Positions 1-9,700 of a stretch of DNA of 64,000 nucleotides are shown in pieces; position 1 is the first letter of the stretch; every line of letters begins with the position of its first letter. This DNA comes from a bacterium (GTDB taxonomy: Bacteria > Bacteroidota > Bacteroidia > Bacteroidales > Muribaculaceae): assembly GCA_004561555.1 (NCBI GenBank), contig SFVH01000002.1, forward strand, positions 1-64,000, written 5' to 3'. The notes under the pieces were generated by a model. The model saw only the letters and a program-made list of their open reading frames with translations. It searched no databases and was not told the DNA's origin. The translations under genes and the position numbers were made by a program.

Positions 1-29
1 TAAGATAAGTGAAAATTCTGACATGGCAA

Positions 30-57
30 AATCCTGGGCAACTTTTTGTTGCTCAGG
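30..57. repeat. Strong hairpin, 11-bp stem with TTTTT loop
   Basis: TCCTGGGCAAC pairs with GTTGCTCAGGA across a TTTTT loop, with one G-T pair. It lies just upstream of the hydrolase fossil. It has no T-tract, so a simple terminator is not obvious. It could be a dispersed palindromic element or the end of a structured RNA. I saw no second copy in this window. Confidence 0.5.
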
Positions 58-108
58 AACTTATAAATTAATTTAAATCAAAGTGTTGCGGAATTAAGGG
101 CCATAAAA

Positions 109-250
109 ACACAACAATGGGACAAGGTATTCCCTTTAAGCGAGAACGTTAATCACCGTAAGGTGGAGTTTAAGAACCGGTATGGCATCACCCTTATAGG
201 TGACCTCTATACCCCCAAAAGAGGAAGTTGCCGAATGGCTCTCGCTGTGA
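109..250 (+). pseudogene. Remnant of an alpha/beta hydrolase (N-terminal part only)
   Basis: The frame through position 121 reads DKVFPLSENVNHRKVEFKNR and then YGITLIGDLYTPK. This is how Bacteroidales alpha/beta hydrolases of the YcjY/dienelactone-hydrolase type begin. After PK the expected GKLPA..AV continuation is split: KLP lies in the +1 frame and ALAV back in the original frame, so at least two small indels are present. Homology then stops near the 3' end of the convergent ispF. No active-site region remains. Recognition is from memory of the family. Confidence 0.5.
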
Positions 251-275
251 AATCAAAACTCCGGTAGCAGACAAT

Positions 276-761
276 TTATTTGTGGGCGATAATCACCGTG
301 GCATAAGCAGAGATGCCTTCTTCTCTGCCTGTAAAACCGAGTTTCTCGGTGGTGGTGGCTTTGATGCTGATGTCATCGACAGGGCATCCGATACATTCGG
401 CGAGAGCTTGTTGCATAGCAGGAATATGAGGATTGATTTTCGGGCGTTCGGCGCAGATGGTGATGTCTGCATTGCCGAATATGTACCCCTTCTCCTCAAG
501 CAGCCGTGCCACCTCTTTGAGCAATCGTTTGCTGTCAATGCCCTTATATCGAGGGTCGCTGTCGGGAAAGTGGTAGCCGATGTCGCGGAGATTGGCTGCG
601 CCGAGCATAGCGTCGCAGAGAGCGTGGATTGCCACGTCGGCATCGCTATGTCCCAATAAGCCTAAAGAGTGAGGGATAAGGACGCCGCCAAGCCATAATG
701 CTCGGTCAGCCACAAGCCTGTGGACATCAAAGCCCATTCCTATGCGATAAGGGAGTGACAT
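276..761 (-). CDS. ispF: 2-C-methyl-D-erythritol 2,4-cyclodiphosphate synthase IspF
   Basis: IspF catalyses the fifth step of the MEP isoprenoid pathway in the cytoplasm: it cyclises CDP-methylerythritol 2-phosphate to MEcPP and releases CMP. At 161 aa it has the normal family length. The metal-binding set is visible as GFDVHRL (Asp12, His14) and GHSDADVAIHA (His46), followed by DIGYHFPDSD. The nucleotide-binding stretch TTTEKLGFTGREEG lies near the C-terminus. It is the last gene of the rex-porU-porV-ispF run, 23 bp after porV. The order porU-porV-ispF matches Porphyromonas gingivalis. Confidence 0.97.
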   Translation of the reverse strand: MSLPYRIGMGFDVHRLVADRALWLGGVLIPHSLGLLGHSDADVAIHALCDAMLGAANLRDIGYHFPDSDPRYKGIDSKRLLKEVARLLEEKGYIFGNADITICAERPKINPHIPAMQQALAECIGCPVDDISIKATTTEKLGFTGREEGISAYATVIIAHK

Positions 762-784
762 CGGATTGTAAGTTTTTGTAGATG

Positions 785-1987
785 TTATTTGCCAAGGATA
801 TGCTTCAGTCCGTCCATATCGAAGGTTAGAGAGAAGCGTAGTGTTTGGTCGAGCGGGCTGTTTTGTGCAGTGGCAATCATATATGATGCGTCGAGTTGCA
901 CCACATTGAGCGAGAAGCCTGCACCGAAGGCAAAATATTGGCGATTGCCTTTCATTTCATTCTCGTAGAAATAGCCGGCACGCACGAAAAATTGCTGGTT
1001 GTAGTTGTATTCGGCACCCACAGAGAGTGTGATTTCTTTCAGCTCTTCGCTGAAGCCTCCGGGAGCATCGCTAAACGACTTGAAGATACCGGAAATCGAC
1101 GAGGTGTTGCGCCAATCTTCGAGGGCGGCATCATATTTCTCTTGATCGAAAGTGCCTTCGGCATCGGTGTAGTCCGACTGTCGAGGACGGGTGGGCACAA
1201 GGAGCTTGTTGGCATCCAATGAGAGCGACAAGTTGTTGTAGTCGGCAAGGGGAAAGGTGAATGTGGTGCCGAGACGCAAGTTGGTGGGCAAGAATGCCGG
1301 GTCGTTACCGTCGTTATACGACACCTTTGAGCCGATATTGGAGATGTTTAAGCCCCACGACCATTGACATTCGTTGCGCCCAATCACCGGGTAGGTGGTG
1401 AGAAAGGCGGAGATGTCGGCGGCAAACGCTGACGCACCCGACTGTTGCTCGGCTGAGTAGGCATCGGAAAATGCCAAGTCGGAATAGATGTAGCGCAGTG
1501 CCACACCCATAGAGAAACTCTCCGAGAGTTTTCGCGAGTATCCTAAGTCGAAAGCCATTTCGTAGGGGTTCACCGAATTGACAGCAGCACCGCTATCGTC
1601 GGTCATTGTGATTTCGCCGAGTGAGAAGTAGCGTAGCGAGGCGCTGATGGCTTGGTTGTCGCCACCTCCAAATTTCCAATAGCCCGACAAGTTGGCGAGG
1701 AAGATGTCGTTGACGAGCTTGCGAAGCCACGGCGTGTAGCTCAAGCTTACGGCAGCCGAACTGTAGGCAAATGCATATTTCGAGGGATTCCAATATTGGG
1801 AGTAGGCATCGGGCTCGGTAGCCACTCCGAGGTCGCCCATAGCGGCACCGCGAGCATCCGGAGCGATGCTCAGCGATGTCACTCCGGTCTGCACCGGATT
1901 AAATTCGTTTTTGCCGTCGTTGCCGGCAATTGCGGGTAATGCTGCGATGCATGCAGCAAGGATAAAGATATAACGGTAGATTTTCAT
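785..1987 (-). CDS. porV: Type IX secretion system outer-membrane shuttle protein PorV (LptO)
   Basis: PorV is an outer-membrane beta-barrel of the FadL-like fold. It collects T9SS cargo from the translocon and hands it to the PorU sortase. The 400-aa product begins with a signal peptide (about residues 1-21, ending AIAG). The conserved stretch VTSLSIAPDARGAAMGDLGV and the following YWNPSKYAF are typical PorV N-terminal features. The rest alternates in short amphipathic strands, and the C-terminus ends in strand-like sequence (LRFSLTFDMDGL). The gene sits 47 bp downstream of porU and 23 bp upstream of ispF, the conserved neighbourhood. Confidence 0.95.
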   Translation of the reverse strand: MKIYRYIFILAACIAALPAIAGNDGKNEFNPVQTGVTSLSIAPDARGAAMGDLGVATEPDAYSQYWNPSKYAFAYSSAAVSLSYTPWLRKLVNDIFLANLSGYWKFGGGDNQAISASLRYFSLGEITMTDDSGAAVNSVNPYEMAFDLGYSRKLSESFSMGVALRYIYSDLAFSDAYSAEQQSGASAFAADISAFLTTYPVIGRNECQWSWGLNISNIGSKVSYNDGNDPAFLPTNLRLGTTFTFPLADYNNLSLSLDANKLLVPTRPRQSDYTDAEGTFDQEKYDAALEDWRNTSSISGIFKSFSDAPGGFSEELKEITLSVGAEYNYNQQFFVRAGYFYENEMKGNRQYFAFGAGFSLNVVQLDASYMIATAQNSPLDQTLRFSLTFDMDGLKHILGK

Positions 1988-2034
1988 TTGTTTTCAATAT
2001 GATGTTATATTGATAAAACTGAAAAACCGCTTAT

Positions 2035-5000
2035 TTATTGCTTTGCTACAACGATTTTTTTGGTTTTAGCAGCCACGCCGTCGATGATTGCGTTGAGGTC
2101 GTAGACTCCGCCTGCCACTTTCTCTCCATTGTTGTCCTTGACATTCCACTCATATGGGAGGCTAACTCTTGTGGCAGAAAATACCACATTCCCGCTGCCG
2201 TCGGTAATCTTAATGTCGGCGGTTTCGGTGCCTTCGGAGTCGGCTACTCCGATTGTCGCCACGTTGAATAACATGGTTTCTTCCACGGTCAATTGAGGCG
2301 TAATGCCGTTGTCGATATAAAATGACAAGGTGCGTGAGGAGGTGTTGCCGTTGATATCGGAGGCAGTGAGTGTTGCCGTGTGATATCCGGTGGAAAGTCC
2401 AAACACCGGTTGGTCGATAGTGCAATGGTTTTGTCCTTCAGCAACAATGCCGGTCACCGGTATTGATTGACTGCCATCGATGCTGAGCGTCAGGTTGGTG
2501 GTGAGCACCTCATGAGAGAGGTTGAGGGCAAGGTCGTCGCTCACGGTGGCACGAATGCGCAGGTCGGCGTCGCTGATTGTCATTCCGTCGGCAAACGTTG
2601 CTTTGTCGTTGATATACATCTCTCCAATCACCGGCGCTTTGTCGTCGTTGATGTCGCCCGACAGTTGGCGGTTAAGGGTCAATCCCTTATAGAATCCGTT
2701 TGTCACATCGCCGTCCTCGCTTATTGCTGTGACCATCACCGGGATAATGGTGGTAGTGCCTGAAAGATATTCGGGAATTACTATCGATGTATGCCATTCT
2801 CCGTTTTCCACCTTGCAAGTGACGCTTGCCAGCTCGGCACCGCGCTCATATACGTCGACGTTGTTGCCCGATACGGATTGCGTCATATAATACTTGTCGG
2901 AATCGTAAAGCGTGATTTTCGCCGTTCCGTTGTATTCGGTGTCAATGTTTTCTGTATTTTTCAAACATATCTTTCCGGCAAGATTGATTGGCGTAGAGGT
3001 ACCCACTTCCACACTTTCGATGTCGGTGGAGCTGTTCACCTCAGTTACTCTTGCGAGGTTGCGCGGGATGTAAAGTTTCATTGCCGGGTCGCCGAAGAGA
3101 TGATATTTGGTGCGGTTTTTAGAAGCATCTCCGCTATAATTTTTGGCTTGCATCAACACTCTTCCGAGAGTTTTCTCGCCGAGGAAATAGCTTCCGTTGT
3201 TTTCGTCCATACCAAGAAATTTGCCAAACGAATTGGTCATCTTGCCATTGTGGGAGGTGTAAGCCTCGCGTGTGGCAGCGATGGCGCAAATAACGCCTCC
3301 GTTAGGATTGAGAAGTAGACGGTCAAGAAATGAAGTCACTCCCATATCGTAGCGTCCCACGTCGCACGAGGAGATATACATTATCGGTGCAACGTCATAT
3401 TTGGTATTGGTGGCTTTCTGCAAGTCCATCAATATCATCGGTTTTGTCATGCTTGAGGTGTTGGAGTGTCCGATAAACATAGTGAAATATTGTCCCACAT
3501 TAAAATCTTCCACAAGTTTTTCTCTTGAGCCTTCAAGATTGTCGATGTTGTCATAAGGTTCGAGATAAATCTTGTTGAAGTTGGCGGCAAACATCCCCGA
3601 ATCATTAAATTTATTGATGAAATCTTCGGTTTGAATAGTGTGGATGTAGTCGTCGCCATATTCGCCGATGACAAGCATATTGCTACGCCACATTTCGCTT
3701 TGTTTGGGGGGCTCAGCCATGTAGGCGAGGAGCTTGTCGATATAGCTGCGGCAATCGGCTTCAGAGACAAAGGGTATTCTGCCGATAGCCAAGTTGAGAA
3801 GGGTGTTGGAGTCGATGGTCGATGCCGTTTCGCTCATCACTCCGAAGAAGTCGTCGGAGCAGTAAGAGTCGACAGCATGGTTGCTGGCATCACTCTGCCA
3901 TGTGATGAGCAGCTCGGTCTCGCTGTCGGGGTTTGTGAGCTGACGATTGTCGTAGGAGCCGCCACCCACCAACAGCAAATAGCGAAATTTCATCGGGTCG
4001 CGTTGATAAAACATTTTGCAGATGCGACGATAAGCCATAGCTCCCGGCACACCGCTCGAAAATTCGTTGAAGATATTCTTTTGACGAAGCACTGTCACGT
4101 CCATATTGTCGTGGGTGCGGTGGAAATCTGCAATGCGTTCGGCTTGCTCATAGAGAGCATCGGTGGTGATGATAAGCATCGTGGGGGCTGCTAAGCCGTG
4201 AAGATTCTGATTGATTACATTTTCCACATATTCCGGCTTCATTTGCTCTTTTGCGGTGTCAAAATACACGAAGTCAGCCCATGTGCTTTTAAACTTTGTG
4301 GCAATGACGCCGGTGCCGTCGCCATTCTCTAACGGTGTATATACTTTGTAGTTGTAGTTGCAATCTTTAGAGGCGGTAGCGTCGTTGACAAGCCATATTT
4401 TGGTGGTTGCTGTCAAATCTTTCACCGAAAGTGCGGTGCTTGCCATGTCGTTTTTATAGCGACGACGTGCTTGTGACAAATCCGCGGGAAGCGCATTTTC
4501 GGCAGTGTAAGCCACACTGACATAGTCTAAGAGAGCGGTGGTGATATTCCCGGAGTCGATACCTATCGACACCTCAACCTGCTCATTTTCCGGTAGCGCA
4601 AGTCCGCTATAGCTTTTTGTGCCCGACACGAAGCAGTTTTGATAGAGGTAAGCCGAATACATCGATGAAGAATTGTTTTTGAAAGTTGTTGAGCCTACGA
4701 TGTCGTCGTTGACATTGATGGTGAGCATTTTTGTTGCCGTCACTTTCAATCCGGTCAATGCGCGAGCATAGATAGAGCCACCCTCAGCCATCCCCTTCAC
4801 AGGTACATTAAACCTTAGTCGGCAGCTTGTGGCAAAATCTTCGCCCATAAAATTTTTCCCGGAGCGAGCGATGTTCACCAAGTTTTTTTTATAATTCCAA
4901 TAAGCTGTGCCGGTGGTGTAGGTCACAGCTGCTGCATCAACATCGCTTTGAGTGGTTTCCACCACTTCCATCTCCACTACATCTTCCATCACACCATCGG

Positions 5001-5418
5001 TCAGGAAGTAGTAGCTGTCGTTGGAGTAGGCATTGCTGACTACCGACTCGTAGGTTTGAAACGTGGAGTAGTCGGGACATTCATACTTATATTCATTCAC
5101 ACCGCGAGCATAGAAATATATCTTGTTGCCTTCGCGCATGGTGGGCACTTGCGCCAAGTCGTCGGTGAAAGTCACTGAGGAGGTGAAGTTTTCAGTAGGC
5201 ATCACCCCTCCCAATCCGAAAACTTTCACATTTTCCGGATATTCAAATCCAAACTCGCGAAGTTGGTCGTAATCAAGCTGATAAACTCCTGTTTCCCCCA
5301 CTTTGATTTTCACCCATTTCCCAGATGAAAGCACTGAAACCGATTTAAACGTAGGCACTACTGCATTAATACCTGTTGTTACAATAATTGCCAATGCTGC
5401 TAAAAAATATTTCTTCAT
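2035..5418 (-). CDS. porU: Type IX secretion system sortase PorU (gingipain-like C25 peptidase)
   Basis: PorU is the cell-surface sortase that removes the C-terminal signal of T9SS cargo and attaches it to A-LPS. The protein is 1127 aa with a signal peptide. Its N-terminal region reads GKWVKIKVGETGVYQLDY (residues 33-50), usual for PorU. The C25 peptidase core includes APTMLIITTDA and NEFSSGVPGAMAYRRICKM. The catalytic dyad is visible as GHSNTSS (His651) and SSCDVGRYD (Cys685), close to the positions reported for P. gingivalis PorU (His657/Cys690). The C-terminal 80 residues resemble a FlgD/CTD-like beta domain. Synteny with porV and ispF makes this the orthologous PorU rather than the paralogue at 6718. 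Confidence 0.93.
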   Translation of the reverse strand: MKKYFLAALAIIVTTGINAVVPTFKSVSVLSSGKWVKIKVGETGVYQLDYDQLREFGFEYPENVKVFGLGGVMPTENFTSSVTFTDDLAQVPTMREGNKIYFYARGVNEYKYECPDYSTFQTYESVVSNAYSNDSYYFLTDGVMEDVVEMEVVETTQSDVDAAAVTYTTGTAYWNYKKNLVNIARSGKNFMGEDFATSCRLRFNVPVKGMAEGGSIYARALTGLKVTATKMLTINVNDDIVGSTTFKNNSSSMYSAYLYQNCFVSGTKSYSGLALPENEQVEVSIGIDSGNITTALLDYVSVAYTAENALPADLSQARRRYKNDMASTALSVKDLTATTKIWLVNDATASKDCNYNYKVYTPLENGDGTGVIATKFKSTWADFVYFDTAKEQMKPEYVENVINQNLHGLAAPTMLIITTDALYEQAERIADFHRTHDNMDVTVLRQKNIFNEFSSGVPGAMAYRRICKMFYQRDPMKFRYLLLVGGGSYDNRQLTNPDSETELLITWQSDASNHAVDSYCSDDFFGVMSETASTIDSNTLLNLAIGRIPFVSEADCRSYIDKLLAYMAEPPKQSEMWRSNMLVIGEYGDDYIHTIQTEDFINKFNDSGMFAANFNKIYLEPYDNIDNLEGSREKLVEDFNVGQYFTMFIGHSNTSSMTKPMILMDLQKATNTKYDVAPIMYISSCDVGRYDMGVTSFLDRLLLNPNGGVICAIAATREAYTSHNGKMTNSFGKFLGMDENNGSYFLGEKTLGRVLMQAKNYSGDASKNRTKYHLFGDPAMKLYIPRNLARVTEVNSSTDIESVEVGTSTPINLAGKICLKNTENIDTEYNGTAKITLYDSDKYYMTQSVSGNNVDVYERGAELASVTCKVENGEWHTSIVIPEYLSGTTTIIPVMVTAISEDGDVTNGFYKGLTLNRQLSGDINDDKAPVIGEMYINDKATFADGMTISDADLRIRATVSDDLALNLSHEVLTTNLTLSIDGSQSIPVTGIVAEGQNHCTIDQPVFGLSTGYHTATLTASDINGNTSSRTLSFYIDNGITPQLTVEETMLFNVATIGVADSEGTETADIKITDGSGNVVFSATRVSLPYEWNVKDNNGEKVAGGVYDLNAIIDGVAAKTKKIVVAKQ

Positions 5419-5434
5419 TGTTGCAGTGTGATTT

Positions 5435-5992
5435 TTATTTTATCTTGATGTTGATTGATTCTTTGTTGTCGATTGTAGCCGTCACTTTTGTGTCGAGCGT
5501 CAAGAGATGGCTGTCGCCCAAGTCGATGAGCACCAAGTCTCCCATTTTGAAAATGAAGTGGCGAGAAGCTTGTGCGATAAGAGAGTCAAACATTTCGTTC
5601 AGGGGCATTGTCAGTCGTTGTAGTCCGTCGCTCCCTGAATACACAATTTCTTTGCCTGAGAGATTATCATCGTAAAAAATCCCTTCGATAATTGCACCGT
5701 CAAACGCTGTGGCTTCAGCCCATGGCTCTCCGGCGGCTTTCAGCCTTTCGAGCATCTCGGTGGCGCGTATTGACAGGCATAACCCCCATTCGTTATAGTA
5801 GCGAGAGGCGAAGCGCGAGGCTATGTTTTTCCCCAGTCTTCCTATGCGCACTGCCGCTGCTATGCGACATTCGTAGCGCTCGTTGGTAAACGGTATAAAA
5901 AACGGTTTGCCGCTCTTTTGGATTGATGAGTCGGGGATTATTTCTGCAGAAGCATTGTTAAGTTTGTCGATATTGTAGCGAAATACTTTCAT
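5435..5992 (-). CDS. Fumarylacetoacetate hydrolase-like protein, probably catalytically dead
   Basis: The 185-aa product is short for the FAH family. Several stretches follow FAH signatures: AVRIGRLGKNI, then a degenerate GLCLSIRATEMLERL where active members have GIDFTARDLQ, then GEPWAEATAFDGA where they have GLPWEKAKAFDGS. The first metal-binding region (usually an ExE pair) reads RYECRIAAAV, so only one acidic residue remains. I therefore infer loss of the metal site and a non-enzymatic role. Its ATG overlaps the rex stop (ATGA), and it ends 16 bp before porU, so it is translationally coupled to rex and co-transcribed with porU. Confidence 0.6.
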   Translation of the reverse strand: MKVFRYNIDKLNNASAEIIPDSSIQKSGKPFFIPFTNERYECRIAAAVRIGRLGKNIASRFASRYYNEWGLCLSIRATEMLERLKAAGEPWAEATAFDGAIIEGIFYDDNLSGKEIVYSGSDGLQRLTMPLNEMFDSLIAQASRHFIFKMGDLVLIDLGDSHLLTLDTKVTATIDNKESINIKIK

Positions 5993-6627
5993 CTATTACC
6001 ATTGATTCTGTTATACATCACGGCGAGATGAGCGTAAATCGACGTGTTTTGTATCACGACATGCTCTGAAGCTTTGATGCGGTAGGGCGTAAAATTCCAA
6101 ATCGCACGCAGTCCGCCTGCCGATAGCAAGTCGGCTGATTCTTGGGCATGTTCTACCGGCACGGTGAGGATGCCTATCGCTGCATTATATTGCCGTTGTC
6201 GTTCGGCAAGTTCACTGATATGATAGATGGGCACTCCACAGATGTTTTTGCCCACAATGTCGGGGTTGACGTCAAAGCCTGCCACGATGTGAAGCCCGTA
6301 TTGCATCAGTCCGGAGTCTTGTATAAGAGCGCTACCGAGGCTGCCGGTGCCTATAATAAATGCGGTATGGTCGTTGTGAAAGCCGAGGAAATTGGAGAGG
6401 GTGACGGCAAGATTTTCCACTTGATAACCTATTCTTGTTTTCCCCTTTATGTTCAGAAACGAGAGATCTTTGGCTATTTGCGAAGCATCGACGTTGATTT
6501 GGCGAGAAATCTGTGTAGACGACACGTACTCTACATTCTGAGTGCGCAACATATTGACGTAAGCCAAATACCAAGGCAAGCGTCGCAACGTAGGCTCCGG
6601 GAGTTGTATGATTTTTTCCTCGTTCAT
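5989..6627 (-). CDS. rex: Redox-sensing transcriptional repressor Rex
   Basis: Rex senses the NADH/NAD+ ratio and represses fermentation and respiration genes when NADH is low. The 212-aa product has the winged-helix domain at about residues 10-80, with STQISRQINVDASQIAKDL as the recognition region. The Rossmann domain carries the NADH-binding glycine motif IIGTGSLGSAL (residues 91-101) and AGFDVNPDIVG. The length is usual for the family. It is the first gene of the operon with the FAH-like gene, porU, porV and ispF, directly behind a well-formed promoter at 6654-6685. No DNA-binding-domain damage is seen. Confidence 0.95.
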   Translation of the reverse strand: MNEEKIIQLPEPTLRRLPWYLAYVNMLRTQNVEYVSSTQISRQINVDASQIAKDLSFLNIKGKTRIGYQVENLAVTLSNFLGFHNDHTAFIIGTGSLGSALIQDSGLMQYGLHIVAGFDVNPDIVGKNICGVPIYHISELAERQRQYNAAIGILTVPVEHAQESADLLSAGGLRAIWNFTPYRIKASEHVVIQNTSIYAHLAVMYNRINGNR

Positions 6628-6653
6628 TTCTGCTTATATCTCTTTCTTAAGTG

Positions 6654-6685
6654 CAAAGTTAGTAATTTTCTGACAATTACACAAA
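6654..6685 (-). promoter_or_regulatory. Promoter of the rex-porU-porV-ispF operon
   Basis: On the minus strand the -33 box TTTG (6682-6685) lies exactly 20 nt from the -7 box TAACTTTG (6654-6661), the Bacteroidota sigma-ABfr pattern. The sequence TTTGTGTAA over the -33 box resembles half of a Rex operator (TTGTGAAnnnnTTCACAA consensus). No good second half is seen, so autoregulation by Rex is only a possibility. Confidence 0.75.
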
Positions 6686-6717
6686 TTTATCCGAGATTAC
6701 ACTTTGTCGACGGCTTG

Positions 6718-9700
6718 CTATTCCGAAGCCACGGCAATGCGCTGATTAATAGTGGCTTCTCCGCCATTGTCGTCTCTTACGGTCACGCGGTAGATGTATA
6801 TGCCACGAGCCACCCTCATGCCGCTGCCGTCTTGCAGATTCCAAGTCACGGGCGAGGACTTATACATATCGCTACGACCGGTTGAGGTGGCTGTCCATAC
6901 GGCATGGCCCATCATATCGTAAACACTGACTGTAACGGTGAGCATAGCGTCAGGTCGGTTGTGTTCCACATAGAAGTCAGCCTTGGTTTTTGCCGGGTTG
7001 GCGGTGGTCCATGCGCGTAAGAGCTGAGGTGCGATGGCTTTATCCACTTTAAAATTAATAGTGCGTTCGCCGAGGTTGCCGAAGATGTCCCACACCCTCA
7101 GCGTAAGTGTGTGGTTGCCTTCGCTCAGCGGGTCCATCTCGCAGAATATGTGTCCCACACCATCGCTGTCTTGGCTATAGTAGTCGACTAATCCGGAGAT
7201 GATGGTTTTGTCGTCAAGCACATAGCTTAAGCCGTGTCCGAGGTCGAGGTCGGAGAGGTTGATGCCCGAATCGTCGTGGAAGGAGGCTATAAGATAAGGC
7301 TTTTCGTTGACAGTGTCACCGTTGTTAAACGACGAGGTGTTGAGCGCCAACAATGTGATTTCCGGGGCTTGGTCGTCGCCGACAACGCTATCGTCGTAGC
7401 CATACACATAAAACCCTTCGCTTTGCCCTAACGCATCGCCGTGGCTGTCGCTCCGGGCATAAAGGCTTGCCAATGCCGGGGTGTAGTTGTTGATGATGCC
7501 TGTAGGCATATGAAATTTCAAGGCAAATTGTCCGTTGCTCACTGTGCCGCTTCCCACATACAAGCGATTGGAATGTTCTTGGTAGGTGATGCGGTTGGCA
7601 TCGTCGGGCTCGCCGCTTTCGTTGTTGCCGTTGGTAGTGACCGACACTTCGGCATCGTAGATTGTTGCGGTAAGAGTGCCCTCATAGTCGGTCACATCTT
7701 TGCCATCGGCATCCACGATTTTGCCCTCCATTTCCACTTCCTGGCGCGCTTTGGTTTCGGGTAAGGGGGCAGCATCGACAGCTTTGCCATTGACCGATGT
7801 GAGGCGTACTTCGTATTTCGGATATTTCAGGCGTAATGCCGGGTCACCGAGGAGTGAATATTTGAGACTGTGGTCGATATTTGTTTGAGTGATGTTAACC
7901 ACTGTGCCGGCACTGTTGCGCGATGCTTCGTGGGTATACCAGAAGTCGTTTTTCGCTCCTTTGATGATGTCGCCCAAACGCGGCATTTCGCCGTTGTCGA
8001 GTGGCTGAAACACATGTTTGGCAAGGTTACGACACAGCGAGCCGTTGCCGGAGATGATGGTGACGCGCGAAGAGGTGATGGTGGCTATTGTGCCGCCACG
8101 AGGATTCATCAGCAGAACCTCGCCGCCGGAAACGGTGGCAGAGTCCCAACGTGTGAATTCGCAGGTGCCGGTGAAGAGCAACGGCGGATGCTTGTAGTAG
8201 AATTCATTTTCGATGTCCGGCCAACGGAGCAGTTCGTTGTGTGTCCACGACATGGGATTGGCATGCCCGAGATAGGACGCATAGATAACGCCGTTTTTAA
8301 AGGTTTGAAGCATCTGTTCGCGTGCTTGCGGATAGGTGTGCCCCGCACCGTTGGAGGTGGCTTGAAATGCGTCAAGATAGAGCCGCTTGATGTTGTAGTT
8401 TCCGCCGCCATAGTGGCGCAGACTGTCAATCGACAACTCGGAATCGGTCATATGGATGGCATTGTCGCCGTCATCGGCAATCACCATTATTCGTGATTTC
8501 CACTCTCCCATATCGGTTTTTTTGATGTAGTCGGAAATCTTATCCACGATTTGTGATGCTTCCGATGTGCTTGTCACAGGCAATCTGCCGATGCCTATGT
8601 TCATTGTTTTCACAGTATTGGTGTTGATGTCGGAGCCATCGTTGAGGAAGCCGAACACGTCGTCGGTGTTGAGGCTTCGCGAGTCGTCGTTGCAGTCGTA
8701 GCTTTCCCAAGTGAGCAGGGTGGGATAGTGGATATTTTTTGTGGCGGAGCTTATGCGACGATTGTCGAAGAGCGCACGCCCGAATAGCAGAAAGTAACGG
8801 TAGCGGTCGTTGCTATATTCCGGGAGCGACGATGTGCGGTCATACCACATCTTGTTGATTTTTCGATAAGCCATGGCATCGGGTGTGCCCGAAGAAAATT
8901 CGTTGTAGACCTCTTGGTCGGTAAGCACAGTCACTTTCAACCCGTCTTCCGTGCGATGGATGTCGGCAAGTCGCTCTGCTTCCGAGCGATATTCCGACGG
9001 GGTGATAATGAGCATCGTCGGAGCTTCCATGGCATGGATGTTTTGGTTGGATACATTACTGTCAAAGCCGGGGCGTGGGAAGGTTGCATCAGGGTTAAAT
9101 GCCACATATTCGCGCACTCCGCTTTCTGTTTGGCGGAAGGTGGCTGTGTTGTCGGTGAGACGATAGTCGACGGCCTTTGGTTTAGAGGCTGATGTCACAT
9201 CCCAAATGTGGTAGCCCTCTGCCATTGCCTTCACGCAAAAGAGGCTGTCGACGCATTGCGATGAATAGCTGCGAAATGCCAAACTTTTATTGTCGTTGAG
9301 GGCGAGTTGTCGATGATAGTTGATGGTGATAAAATCCAAGTTGGCGAGTTTTGCCGTCGTGCCTCCGGGATAGCTGAGCGTGACCGCGACGTTGTCGCCC
9401 GTAGTGGCAAATAGTGCGCTATTGGAGTAGAGGCGCCCGATGGAATAGCCTTCAGTGCTGAGGGTGGGGAAGGAGATTGATAGCACTTCTTGATTGTTGA
9501 TGGTGGCAGTCATTGGGCGTGTGTCGCGCTGAAGTTGAAACACCATAAACTGCACCATCAATGCGGCTTTGGAGCCTTCTACAATGCCGGGCATCGACAG
9601 CGTGAAAGTCTGCTTGGTGGTGTAGCGAAAATCTTCACCGAGAAGCACGCGCCCGGTTTCGCCGGGTGCCGATAGTTCTTTTTCGTAGTATGTGCGGTCG

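Noticed and set aside
1..240. A structured RNA (6S or similar) at the window start
   Set aside because: The downstream half translates into a hydrolase N-terminus, which explains the sequence better. Only the hairpin is left unexplained.
228..659. Plus-strand frame MPNGSRCEIKTPVADN over ispF
   Set aside because: It begins in the hydrolase fossil and then runs antisense to IspF, whose motifs are all intact.
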